Source of the DNA: Paenibacillus sp. BSR1-1
Lineage (GTDB): Bacteria > Bacillota > Bacilli > Bacillales > Cytobacillaceae
DNA: 64,000 bases
Assembly (NCBI RefSeq): GCF_030403775.1
Contig: NZ_JAQMWQ010000030.1
Location: forward strand, 1-64,000
Direction of reading: 5' to 3'
Each line of letters opens with the position of its first letter. Position 1 is the stretch's first letter. Below, one piece after another: positions 25,029 through 33,287 of the stretch. The notes below the pieces were generated by a model. It made no database searches. It saw only the letters and a list, made by a program, of their open reading frames with translations, and was not told where the DNA came from. The position numbers and the translations under genes are program-made.

Positions 25029-25877
25029 TTAATCCCCTATCGATTCCAGCGTGCAGATGGCGGACGGCCGTTTAATTCTTAAAACAACGGTTTCATATAC
25101 ACGGAACGGATGGTTCATCCCTTCCTGCCCCATATAGGCTGTATCAAAATCCTCTGATACGGCAAGATCGAGATTGTTTCGTCCGGTATTGAGGATGACT
25201 CCAGCCCTGCCTTTTAACATCGGCGATTGGAACACCCCGTCTGTCACCAATTCACGAATATGTTCAATTTCTAAAACATTGGTATCCTTATGTACACGGT
25301 GGATAAGGGAATAAAGTTCCGGAGAAAGGACAAGCGCAAATGGTCCATGGTGATTCATCTCGAGCAGCTTGCTTCTGGCCTCGACGATATCCTGAAAGGC
25401 ACTGCCTGATTCATACCATTCCCCAATTAAATGGGTTAGACGGCCTGAAACATTCATTAATCCTGGGATATCGAATTCCTTTGCCCCGTGAAAAATCATT
25501 TGTTCCTCTAAATTGGCGACATCTCTGGCTGCGTTGGCAGCAGGTGAGAAATCAATCGGAATGTCTAATACCTTGGCTTGTTCAAGGTCGCGCCAAAATA
25601 AAACGAAGTCCTTATATAGTAAGGGAATCGTATGGTTGACGCGTTTGCTGGATTCGAAGGTGGTATCAAAGGAGCCCTGAATATCCATTTTTGCTTCGTT
25701 GTTTTCCGTAAATATGTCATTGGCTATTGCTTGAACTCCGCGTCCGAGCGGGCCGTATAATTCGATAAATCGACGGCCGACGAGCTGACGGCGGGCAGTA
25801 TCAATAACGGTTTTATCTAATTGGGAAAATTCTTGATCCGTTAGGGGCGAATCAGGGAATAATTGTGATTTGTTCAT
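25029..25877 (-). CDS. Encapsulin shell protein (IMEF type)
   Basis: 282 residues of HK97-fold family-1 encapsulin (linocin M18-like). Segments ARRQLVGRRFIELYGPLGRG, SGSAFQDIVEARSKLLEMNHHGP and YETVVLRIKRPSAICTL are nearly the same as the Q. thermotolerans shell as I recall it, which forms a large T=4 compartment. It self-assembles and captures proteins bearing the TVGSL-type peptide. Downstream of the IMEF cargo gene by about 160 bases that hold repeat array B, and directly coupled to the ferredoxin gene. Confidence 0.95.
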   Translation of the reverse strand: MNKSQLFPDSPLTDQEFSQLDKTVIDTARRQLVGRRFIELYGPLGRGVQAIANDIFTENNEAKMDIQGSFDTTFESSKRVNHTIPLLYKDFVLFWRDLEQAKVLDIPIDFSPAANAARDVANLEEQMIFHGAKEFDIPGLMNVSGRLTHLIGEWYESGSAFQDIVEARSKLLEMNHHGPFALVLSPELYSLIHRVHKDTNVLEIEHIRELVTDGVFQSPMLKGRAGVILNTGRNNLDLAVSEDFDTAYMGQEGMNHPFRVYETVVLRIKRPSAICTLESIGD

Positions 25878-25915
25878 TCGTTTTTCCTCTCCTTTTTAAA
25901 TAGATGGTTCAGGAT

Positions 25916-26030
25916 TTCGCGCGTTTTTGAGTGATTTCCGCGAATTCTAGCCGTTATTCCGCGAAGTTTGATAATAATTCCGCGGAATCTAAGATTAATT
26001 CCGCCAGCTTTGCGATTTATTCCGCGAAAC
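25916..26030. repeat. 21-bp-pitch array B (TTCCGCGAA core, 6 units)
   Basis: CGCG (or CGC) begins at 25918, 25939, 25960, 25981, 26002 and 26023: six units at exactly 21-bp pitch, core TTATTCCGCGAA with variable spacers. It fills the gap between the IMEF cargo stop codon and the encapsulin start. There is no separate terminator between them. Confidence 0.9.
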
Positions 26031-26039
26031 CCCCGTTTT

Positions 26040-26615
26040 TTATCTTAAACTTCCAACTGTAAATCCTTTTTTCATTTTGGCTGGGACGGCTACTGGAGCT
26101 GATGCAGCTGGTGCAGAGCCCGAGCGGTCTAAATGATCATGATGCTCGTCATGATGGGCATGCGGGTCAACATAGTTCGTATCAAAACGGCTGTTGATCT
26201 CATTTAACATCGCCTTTACCTGCTGATAGTCCTGGTAGGAAACTTCCCGCAATTGATTTAGCAACGTGCTCCGCTCTGCATCTGTAAAGCGAAATAAGGC
26301 TAAATCCAGGTGTTCCACAAAGTTATGTAAGCCGAATTTTTCAAGATTGAGCTCTTGCAAAAGTCGATTAAATTCATTATTGGTCGGAGCGAAATCCTTC
26401 TCGCTTTTTTCCTTTTCAAATTTGCTGATGAGTGGAATTAGTTCAACCAAGCGCGACAGCCGTTGCTCCTCCTCTTCAAAAATATGGTGATAATATAATC
26501 GTTCATGATCATCAGTTGCATTTTGAATAACCGGATCGAGCATGTTCATAAATTTTTCAATTGCATCCTTTGTGGTGGTAAAAATCCGATAAAATACCTT
26601 CAATTCTTCTTTCAT
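26040..26615 (-). CDS. IMEF encapsulin cargo (iron-mineralising ferritin-like protein)
   Basis: 191 residues from ATG 26615 (AGGGGTG six bases upstream; the GTG at 26624 overlaps the SD). Helical, with a conserved DDHERLYYHHIFEEEEQRLSRL stretch carrying clustered Glu/His suited to di-iron binding, then a His/Asp-rich linker (DPHAHHDEHHDHLD), an Ala/Pro spacer and the C-terminal targeting peptide KKGFTVGSLR. This is the layout of IMEF cargo, which oxidises and mineralises iron inside the encapsulin shell. First gene of the operon; its SD lies inside an inverted repeat (26623-26666). Confidence 0.9.
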   Translation of the reverse strand: MKEELKVFYRIFTTTKDAIEKFMNMLDPVIQNATDDHERLYYHHIFEEEEQRLSRLVELIPLISKFEKEKSEKDFAPTNNEFNRLLQELNLEKFGLHNFVEHLDLALFRFTDAERSTLLNQLREVSYQDYQQVKAMLNEINSRFDTNYVDPHAHHDEHHDHLDRSGSAPAASAPVAVPAKMKKGFTVGSLR

Positions 26616-26622
26616 TATGTAC

Positions 26623-26666
26623 ACCCCTGAATAATCAACTAGAATTCATTATTGACGTTCAGGGGT
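26623..26666 (-). promoter_or_regulatory. Inverted repeat covering the IMEF ribosome binding site
   Basis: Minus-strand ACCCCTGAA (26658-26666) and TTCAGGGGT (26623-26631) are perfect 9-base complements 26 bases apart. The 3' arm contains the AGGGGTG ribosome binding site of the cargo gene. Either an mRNA hairpin that hides the SD or a DNA operator is possible. Confidence 0.55.
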
Positions 26667-26695
26667 ATCTTTAAAACTGCTCTTTCCATTATTTT

Positions 26696-26725
26696 TGAAT
26701 AACTCCCGCCTCCCGAAACATACTA
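26696..26725 (+). promoter_or_regulatory. Sigma-G-type forespore promoter of the CotF-like gene
   Basis: TGAATA (26696-26701), 17-base spacer, CATACTA (26719-26725): fits the forespore sigma-G consensus. It lies 40 bases upstream of the coat gene start. Confidence 0.65.
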
Positions 26726-26764
26726 ATTATGGTTATGTTCATTACCAATAGGAGGAGATCAATT

Positions 26765-27445
26765 ATGATGCAAAACCAACCACAAGGACAAATGCACCAA
26801 AATATGCATACAGGAGCAGTACCGCCGCAAATGAATCACGGCGGACATGAACTTTTCGATGTACATGAAGTGATATCAAGCGCTATTGGTACGATGAATT
26901 CGTATTTAATGCTGCGTCAGCACGTAAAAGATCCAGAATTAATGGATATTCTCGATCGTCAGTATCAATTTATGCAGGATGAATACAACATCACCTTGGA
27001 GTGTTTCAAAACAGGACAAGATCCATCGAAACCGACAGGGAAATATATGATGAAACAAGGCAATGATTGGGTCTATGGCATGAAGCCTTCTCAGCCGAAA
27101 AAACCTTGGCAATCCGCATCGGAGATTAATGATGAATACATTTCAAGCTGCATGCTTGCCTCTTGTAAAACAGGCGCTTCGATGAAGACTGTAGCTGCAT
27201 GTGAGGTAACTAATCCGGTTGTGCGCCGTGTACTTGCTGACTCCGTCCCGAATTGTATTGAAATGGCTTACGAACTTTCTATTTATCAAAATAAAAACCA
27301 TTACTACCAAGTTCCGCAGCTTGCCCAGCAGGATATGCAGCAAATCTTGAACGCATTTGCTCCTGCACAAGGCATGCCACAGATGCAAAACAATATGAAC
27401 AACATGAATACGAACAATATGAACATGAATAATATGAACCATTAA
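26765..27445 (+). CDS. CotF-family spore coat protein
   Basis: 226 residues from the ATG at 26765 (AGGAGGAGA upstream; the frame opens at 26729). The CotF-like core (about 35-190) has DVHEVISSAIGTMNSYLMLRQHVKDPEL and a second helical repeat EINDEYISSCMLASCKTGASMKTVAACEVTNP. Flanks are low-complexity: Met/Gln/His-rich at the N-terminus and Asn/Met-rich at the C-terminus (NNMNNMNTNNMNMN), typical of coat proteins. Expected in the spore; the upstream promoter looks like sigma-G. Divergent from the encapsulin operon. Confidence 0.87.
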   Translation: MMQNQPQGQMHQNMHTGAVPPQMNHGGHELFDVHEVISSAIGTMNSYLMLRQHVKDPELMDILDRQYQFMQDEYNITLECFKTGQDPSKPTGKYMMKQGNDWVYGMKPSQPKKPWQSASEINDEYISSCMLASCKTGASMKTVAACEVTNPVVRRVLADSVPNCIEMAYELSIYQNKNHYYQVPQLAQQDMQQILNAFAPAQGMPQMQNNMNNMNTNNMNMNNMNH

Positions 27446-27486
27446 AAAAAGCTATCCTTTCCGATGTGGAAAGGATAGCTTTTTTC
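27446..27486. terminator. Bidirectional terminator
   Basis: Perfect stem AAAGCTATCCTTTCC / GGAAAGGATAGCTTT with 5-base loop between convergent coat and LarA-like genes. Confidence 0.9.
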
Positions 27487-27511
27487 TGTGTTTGTTTATC
27501 TTAAATAACTG

Positions 27512-28765
27512 CTACAAAGACAAGAAATAACCATCTGCATCAAACTTCATTTCTTGCAGGTCCTCTAAAACTTCGATGTTTTCTTTATCCTTTAACTCAC
27601 TAAAAATAACTTCAGATACATATAACTCCCCAATGTGAAGGGTATTTGGGATTCTTACGATTCTTGCCTCTTCCGAAGCCACTCCCCAAGTAGCGCGTAA
27701 AGCCGCTTTTAGTGCTTCTTGGTCATTATCAAGAACAATTGGGATACTAGCCCGAGCTAAAAATGTACTTGTGACTACATTTTCATTCATAGTTTTCAAA
27801 TCGATCTTTTCGAATAAACGCTTGGTTGTCAGGTCCGCCAAGCCAATTCCTAATGCATTACCATGGCTTACTTCACTTAAATTGGAAGCAATCACATATT
27901 TGATACTTGGCTTTTTCGGCTCTTCTACTCCTAAAACACGGATTCGGCCAATAATATTCGTATCCATACCCGTGCCGCTGAAGTTTTTGCCAATCTCATC
28001 AACGACCAAAATATCGATTTCATCGACTGGTAGACTTGGCATCAAGTTAAAGGCTTTTTTCAATAATTCTCTTTCACGTTCTTCAATTTGCTCTGGTTCA
28101 ATCGCCTCAATGATCGCCGTTTCTTCATGAGCATTTTCCACAATTGCAACACCAAATAGAGTATTGGATTTGGCAATCGCCACTTTTCCTACTTCAGGCA
28201 TCATCTCACTAATTCCATAAATGCCATAAGTATGTAAAGCCAATGCCTGCTTATGTTTGCCCATACCGATGGAGGCCATTTTCAAAACGCCGCTTTCGAT
28301 TTTATTTTTAAAATCGGTATGCGGCTTCACACGGCCCATTACGATAATTCCATCAGCATTATAAGCAATCTTATCCACATAAACAGGAATGCCTGCTGAC
28401 GTGACTCCGACTTCCACCACATCCATGGATGAACGAATTTCACAGCCAGTGAATTCTTCCGTACAACCTAAACTTTCCACCATCTCTTTTTGCCCTTCAG
28501 CTGTTGCGCCTCCGTGGCTTCCCATGGCAGGAATGATAAACGGTGTTGCCCCTCTTTTCTTAATTTCATCAGCCACACTTTTCACAATTAAAGGAATGTT
28601 GTTAATCCCCCTGCTTCCTACGGTAATGGCAATCTCCATGCCAGGCTTAATTTTTTCATCGGCATTCACATGGTTAAATTGCTCAGAAATCGTTCCGGAT
28701 ATATCCTTTAGACTTTCCACCACAAAATTTTGTCTGATTTTAGCCATTTTAGGAAAAGCCATCAT
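27512..28765 (-). CDS. LarA-like nickel-pincer racemase/epimerase homologue (DUF2088)
   Basis: 417 residues, related to lactate racemase LarA: DUF2088 N-domain with MGSHGGATAEGQKE (about 80-93) and a central GRVKPHTDFKNKIESG block (about 143-158), where the family carries its nickel and cofactor-binding His/Lys. I cannot fix which Lys would bind the pincer cofactor without an alignment. LarA-family enzymes invert the carbon bearing the hydroxyl next to a carboxylate. Here the gene is the third of an operon with a DUF1537 kinase and a PdxA2-type dehydrogenase, and the cofactor genes larB, larC1, larC2 and larE lie in the same cluster. I infer an NPN-dependent C2 epimerase acting on a four-carbon sugar acid. 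Confidence 0.78.
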   Translation of the reverse strand: MMAFPKMAKIRQNFVVESLKDISGTISEQFNHVNADEKIKPGMEIAITVGSRGINNIPLIVKSVADEIKKRGATPFIIPAMGSHGGATAEGQKEMVESLGCTEEFTGCEIRSSMDVVEVGVTSAGIPVYVDKIAYNADGIIVMGRVKPHTDFKNKIESGVLKMASIGMGKHKQALALHTYGIYGISEMMPEVGKVAIAKSNTLFGVAIVENAHEETAIIEAIEPEQIEERERELLKKAFNLMPSLPVDEIDILVVDEIGKNFSGTGMDTNIIGRIRVLGVEEPKKPSIKYVIASNLSEVSHGNALGIGLADLTTKRLFEKIDLKTMNENVVTSTFLARASIPIVLDNDQEALKAALRATWGVASEEARIVRIPNTLHIGELYVSEVIFSELKDKENIEVLEDLQEMKFDADGYFLSL

Positions 28766-28800
28766 ACAAGTCCCCTTTCTTTATTTGACAATACGTGAAT

Positions 28801-28828
28801 AGCAAGAGATCATCGATGACCTCTTGCT
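28801..28828 (-). promoter_or_regulatory. Intercistronic stem-loop between pdxA2 and the LarA-like gene
   Basis: A 28-base near-palindrome AGCAAGAG-n-TCAT...ATGA-n-CTCTTGCT, with no T-run after it. More likely an mRNA processing or stability element than a terminator. Confidence 0.5.
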
Positions 28829-28840
28829 TGAACATCTTTA

Positions 28841-29842
28841 TTATAATTTCTCAGGAGCCAATTCAATCGCCATCCGAATTGCTTCTTTCAACGAAAGCTC
28901 ATCCGCAATATTTTTTCCGGCGATATCAAAAGCTGTTCCATGGTCAACGCTTGTACGAATAATTGGAAGACCAACCGTAATATTGACACCAGCTTCCAGA
29001 CCCAATACTTTAATTGGCCCATGCCCCTGATCATGATATTGTGCTACAACAATATCAAAATCGCCGCGTCTTGCTCTGAAGAATAGGGTATCGGCTGGAA
29101 GAGGCCCTTGCACATTAATTCCTTCTGCCTGTGCTTTTTCTACAGCAGGAATGATTTTTTCTTCTTCTTCTCCATTTCCGAAAAGTCCATTTTCTCCGGC
29201 ATGAGGGTTAATTCCGCAAACAGCGATGCGTGGAGAATTAATCCCTGCTTTTTGTAATGTATCATGTGCCAGCTTGATAACTGTATATTGACGGTCAACA
29301 TTAATTTTATTAACCGCATCGATAATTCCGATATGGGTAGTTACATGAATAACACGTAATCCAGGAGCTGAAAGCATCATTGCAAAATCTTTAGTATTTG
29401 TTAATTCAGCTAATATTTCAGTATGCCCAGGATAAATATGACCAGCTTTATGAAGCGCCTCTTTATTTAAAGGTGCGGTACAAATTCCATGAATTTGTTT
29501 TTCATTTGCAAAAGCAATTGCCTTTTCTAAATAGCGGAATGCCGCATTTCCTGCCTCAGAAGAAACTTGTCCCCACGGTAAATCTTCAGAAACTAAATCC
29601 AAATCGATAATATCGATGGTTCCGTATTGGAACTTTGCTTCTTCTGGATTTGTAATGCTATTCAATTGAAGATCGCTATTGGTTACATCTAAAGCTCTTT
29701 TTAAAATTTTAAGATCGCCAATTACAAATGGTCGACAATTTTCATAGATGTTTTGATCGTTTAATGATTTAACTATAATTTCCGGCCCTACTCCTGATGG
29801 ATCCCCCATTGTAATCGCGATGCTTGGTTTGTTGGCTGCCAT
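28841..29842 (-). CDS. pdxA2: PdxA2-type 4-phospho-threonate/erythronate dehydrogenase
   Basis: 333 residues of the PdxA family: ITMGDPSGVGPEI at the N-terminus, metal-binding His in YPGHTEILAELT, GINPHAGENGLFG and the VAQYHDQGHGPIKVLG block. PdxA2 oxidises the 4-phosphorylated sugar acid; the product decarboxylates to dihydroxyacetone phosphate. The neighbouring DUF1537 kinase makes this assignment better than pyridoxine biosynthesis, which Bacillus does by PdxS/PdxT. The gene lies between the kinase and LarA-like genes in one minus-strand operon. Confidence 0.85.
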   Translation of the reverse strand: MAANKPSIAITMGDPSGVGPEIIVKSLNDQNIYENCRPFVIGDLKILKRALDVTNSDLQLNSITNPEEAKFQYGTIDIIDLDLVSEDLPWGQVSSEAGNAAFRYLEKAIAFANEKQIHGICTAPLNKEALHKAGHIYPGHTEILAELTNTKDFAMMLSAPGLRVIHVTTHIGIIDAVNKINVDRQYTVIKLAHDTLQKAGINSPRIAVCGINPHAGENGLFGNGEEEEKIIPAVEKAQAEGINVQGPLPADTLFFRARRGDFDIVVAQYHDQGHGPIKVLGLEAGVNITVGLPIIRTSVDHGTAFDIAGKNIADELSLKEAIRMAIELAPEKL

Positions 29843-29879
29843 TTTTGTTTCCTCCCATTATAAAATTTCCAGTTGTTAT

Positions 29880-31217
29880 TTATGAAATATTTGTATATCG
29901 CCAATCGCAGTTTTCAACTTGCGCATTAACTTCAGTAATCGTTTGAAGAGCTTTCGAAAGAGCTTGTTCAGTTCCAAAAGCGCCCGCTTTTGTCACAAGC
30001 GGCATCCCGTCGAAGAAGCCGCCGAACAATTTCCCGTAAGGAATACCAGCTTCTACTTCACCAATCACCCGAATTCCTTCGCCATTCAATACTTTACATG
30101 TGGCGCCTGCAATTTCACCGCCTGTTAAAACGGCTCCGCAAATCTTCCTGCTTTCTATTAATCGGCCGGCAATGATCCCCATCGATTGAGCAATGGTATT
30201 CCCTACATCAAAGTTCGATAAACCAAGCTGGAGTTGAAGCTCCTTCACCCTGTTGATGGTTTCGCGCTCCCGGTTGGTTGTGATCACTAAATCGCCTTTT
30301 TCCAATAAAGCTTGACCCGTTTTCACAATGCGATCAATTTCACATTTTCTTCTATCTTCATAAAAGAATTCTTCAGGAGAAATCACAATTTCTTCAACAT
30401 GATTTTTCTCTTTAAGCACGTCTATTTGCCGATCAATGATCGGATTCACACTGCCTGCTACCACTAGTACTGGAAGTCTTTCCCCAGATTGTTTACTGCA
30501 TAATTCCTCCTCAGGCTGACCTGTGTTGAAAAGATGATAAGCAATCCCAGCTGAACCAACCCAAAGAAAATTCTCATGTAAAATTTCTGCAGCTTCCACA
30601 ATTGTCTCTAGTTCTTCATCCGTAGTGGCATCAACGATAATGATTTTCGACATTTCACCTGAGGACAGGTCATGCATTTTCTCAGATAGATGGCTTTTTC
30701 CTTTCCTTACATCAGAAATGGAAATGATTTCGATCTCTCGCTTACTTTGCTCCTGCAGCAATTTAGGCAGGTAACTTTCTTTAACGGGGGTGACCGGATC
30801 TTGAGCGATTTCCGTTTCCCCTAATAAGATACCATTAACAAAATGATTACCATTCATTGTAATCCTGTTGCTTTTTGGGAAAGCTGGGACAACAAACGAA
30901 ATCTTATAGTTAAATACATCCATGACGGCATCAATTTCAGGACCAATATTTCCCCTCATGGTGGAGTCTATTTTCTTAAATATCTTTGGAACATTTAGGT
31001 TTTTCAATTGTTCTGCCAGATGAAAAACGACACCGTATGCCTTTCTCGAATCTACCGCTCGGCTATCTGAATTTAAAACTATGACATCTTCATTTAAATG
31101 TGATGGTTGTAATGTTGTATCTGAAAATAGCACATTGGTGTGTAGGCCCTGTTTGGCAAATTGGACACCCGTGTCATTTGCACCTGTTAAATCATCTGCT
31201 ATCACCGCTAGTTTCAC
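29880..31217 (-). CDS. dtnK: Four-carbon acid sugar kinase (DUF1537, DtnK/OtnK type)
   Basis: 445 residues: N-terminal substrate domain with VIADDLTGANDTGVQFAKQG and KKIDSTMRGNIGPEI, and a C-terminal nucleotide domain with VAGSVNPIIDRQI and LTGGEIAGATCKVLNGEGI. The family phosphorylates D-threonate, D-erythronate or related acids at O4, feeding PdxA2. GTG start. First gene of the dtnK-pdxA2-larA-like operon. The long leader holds a cre-like site at 31345-31358 and a -24/-12-like sequence at 31442-31457. The exact stereochemistry of the substrate cannot be told from sequence. Confidence 0.87.
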   Translation of the reverse strand: MKLAVIADDLTGANDTGVQFAKQGLHTNVLFSDTTLQPSHLNEDVIVLNSDSRAVDSRKAYGVVFHLAEQLKNLNVPKIFKKIDSTMRGNIGPEIDAVMDVFNYKISFVVPAFPKSNRITMNGNHFVNGILLGETEIAQDPVTPVKESYLPKLLQEQSKREIEIISISDVRKGKSHLSEKMHDLSSGEMSKIIIVDATTDEELETIVEAAEILHENFLWVGSAGIAYHLFNTGQPEEELCSKQSGERLPVLVVAGSVNPIIDRQIDVLKEKNHVEEIVISPEEFFYEDRRKCEIDRIVKTGQALLEKGDLVITTNRERETINRVKELQLQLGLSNFDVGNTIAQSMGIIAGRLIESRKICGAVLTGGEIAGATCKVLNGEGIRVIGEVEAGIPYGKLFGGFFDGMPLVTKAGAFGTEQALSKALQTITEVNAQVENCDWRYTNIS

Positions 31218-31344
31218 CTACATCCCTACCCCCTTTACGCGCAATTACAATATGTTTGCGTTTTATTATTTTTAGTCCGGCTTCAATTGCCTATTCAAGT
31301 TTGGCTCTCATAACGGCTCAAATTACTGTTTCATTTTCAAGCGT

Positions 31345-31358
31345 TAAAAACGCTTTCA
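31345..31358 (-). promoter_or_regulatory. Candidate cre (CcpA) site upstream of dtnK
   Basis: Minus-strand TGAAAGCGTTTTTA differs at one position from TGAAAGCGTTTTCA, a strong cre sequence. Carbon catabolite repression would make sense for a sugar-acid catabolic operon. The arms AAGCGTT/AACGCTT also make it a 7-bp inverted repeat. Confidence 0.55.
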
Positions 31359-31459
31359 GCACTATTAATATTAAATCAAAATGTTGCATTTAGCAATATT
31401 TATTTTTAATAATTCTATAAAAATACGAAATCGTTGCTATTTGCATCAATTTTGCCATA

Positions 31460-31489
31460 AAAAAAAGCAAGCTACTATTTTAGCTTGCG
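31460..31489 (-). terminator. Terminator of the PrpR-like regulator gene
   Basis: Minus-strand stem GCAAGCTA / TAGCTTGC with 6-base loop and T8. It overlaps the last codons and stop of the gene. Confidence 0.9.
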
Positions 31490-33244
31490 CCATAAGGTCG
31501 AGCGGTTAATCCCTAAACGTTTAGCTGCTTTGGATTGATTCAGCCCTTCCTCTTCGAGCACCTTCGTGATTACTTGTTTTTCGATTTCTTCCAATGTTCC
31601 ACTTAAATCGATCGGTGCCAATGAATCACTCTTCTTCTCCTGCTGATCGAATCTTTTTAAAACGACGTCAACATCTTCTTTTTCAATATAATAAGCTTTT
31701 GTTTGTAAAAACAATTGCTCGATGGCTTGTTTGAGCTGTTCAACATTTCCTGGCCAATCATAGTTGGTCAATTCCATTAATGCGTCCTGTCGAATCCCCA
31801 CCACCAAACTGCCATATTTGGGATGTAATTCAGAAATAAAGACATGAACCAAGTCCTCAATATCTTCTCTGCGTTCCCGGAGCGGCGGTATACAAATGGT
31901 TAATTTTCCTAACGAATGATACAATTCACCATTAAACGTGCCAGTTTTGACCTTTTCTTCCATATTGCATTCCGAAGACGCAAGCCATTGCACCTTATGA
32001 TGCTTTTCATTCTGGATGATTTTAATTAATTCATTTTGCATGTAGCCGTTCAGCTGACCGATGTTCTTTAAGTATATAACCCCATTCGCAAACTTTTGGA
32101 GAAAGTCATCGTTTATCAAATCCTTTAGCTGCTCTGCGTTTACTACGTCACAATGCACGACGACAAATGGTTCATTCATCGATTTCCTTTTTGAATAAAG
32201 GGATTGGGCAACTAATTCTTTGCCATTTCCCGTTTCTCCAATAATCCAGACGGGTTCTTCACTTTTACTGTATTGATCGATTTGCTTTAACACCCGCTGT
32301 ATCGATTCACTTTTTCCTGAAATCGGGGTATACGATGCGGATGTATGAATTTCTATCGCATTCTTTTGGATACTTTCCCGAACCTGAAAATGCGTTTGAT
32401 GAGGAAGGCTTTTTTCAAAATACAAGACAACCGCTTCCTCTTTAGAGCTTGCTGTTATTTTCCAAAACGAAGGATGGATGTGGATGGTTTTGATTTGAGT
32501 TTCATCTCTCGTCTCTTGTATTAATCGTTTAATTTCCGGCAAATTCTCTAGGTTCATACCATGAAATTCTTTATTGAAACGCTCATTTCCATATACCATT
32601 TTATCTTGGCGGTTAAAAACCCCGACCGCCTGTTCATTGCAATCGAGAATCGACTGAAATAAAGAAACATCCTGTTGGAGCTGCGAGTATATCCGATAAG
32701 TCCTTCTCGCTTCTTCTAGTGCATCAATAATAGCTTCCTTGCCAGAAGTAATGAGGACTCCTGTCAGCCCCAATCGCCTGGCAGACTGGACCGTTACAAC
32801 GTCTCCAATGACCACCTCATGGCCAAGGCTTTTTAAATGGGCTAATTTTTCTTGAACCTCGATCTCCTGTGTAATCGTGAATGTTTCAATATCTAAATCA
32901 AGCAGCTTACAGATCGTAGCAGCCCCATGTGTAATATTCGAGAAACCAACAATGGCAGCTTTACGTGAAAATCCTTTTACGAGTGTGATAATGCGTAATA
33001 CATCATAGCCAGTCACCTGGATATCAATCACAGGTAAAGATACGGCCTCCTGAATCATCGAAGCTGTTCCGCCGCGGCTGATGATGACATGGTAGCCATT
33101 ATGCTCAGCTGCCTTGGCAATAGCCACCCCTTCATGCAAGTTCCCTAATTCAATATCTAATTGAATGTCATCCACCTGTTGCTGGATTTCTTTCATCATT
33201 TCAAGCAATCCCTCATAAGGGACAATCACCAATGCCTTCATCAT
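31475..33244 (-). CDS. PrpR-N / AAA+ / Fis-type regulator with degenerate AAA+ domain
   Basis: 589 residues: PrpR_N ligand domain (about 1-180, with RGGTASMIQEAV and SFS-like repeats), a PAS-like segment (about 190-290), an AAA+ domain (about 310-530) and a Fis-type helix-turn-helix at the end (NQSKAAKRLGINRSTLWRKL). Walker A is intact (GETGNGKELVAQ). The GAFTGA loop that contacts sigma-54 is absent (HCDVVNAEQLKDL runs straight on), and Walker B reads GVIYLKNIGQL instead of xLFLDEIGE. So it probably does not open sigma-54 promoters and may act like TyrR on sigma-A promoters. It likely senses a metabolite of the threonate/NPN cluster in which it is embedded. Confidence 0.85.
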   Translation of the reverse strand: MMKALVIVPYEGLLEMMKEIQQQVDDIQLDIELGNLHEGVAIAKAAEHNGYHVIISRGGTASMIQEAVSLPVIDIQVTGYDVLRIITLVKGFSRKAAIVGFSNITHGAATICKLLDLDIETFTITQEIEVQEKLAHLKSLGHEVVIGDVVTVQSARRLGLTGVLITSGKEAIIDALEEARRTYRIYSQLQQDVSLFQSILDCNEQAVGVFNRQDKMVYGNERFNKEFHGMNLENLPEIKRLIQETRDETQIKTIHIHPSFWKITASSKEEAVVLYFEKSLPHQTHFQVRESIQKNAIEIHTSASYTPISGKSESIQRVLKQIDQYSKSEEPVWIIGETGNGKELVAQSLYSKRKSMNEPFVVVHCDVVNAEQLKDLINDDFLQKFANGVIYLKNIGQLNGYMQNELIKIIQNEKHHKVQWLASSECNMEEKVKTGTFNGELYHSLGKLTICIPPLRERREDIEDLVHVFISELHPKYGSLVVGIRQDALMELTNYDWPGNVEQLKQAIEQLFLQTKAYYIEKEDVDVVLKRFDQQEKKSDSLAPIDLSGTLEEIEKQVITKVLEEEGLNQSKAAKRLGINRSTLWRKLK

Positions 33245-33287
33245 TACCCTTCACCTACTAAGATATCCTCTATTCTTCTATTTTCCA

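Noticed and set aside
28841..29842. PdxA for pyridoxal phosphate synthesis
   Set aside because: Neighbouring DUF1537 kinase and sugar-acid genes fit PdxA2; bacilli make PLP by PdxS/PdxT.
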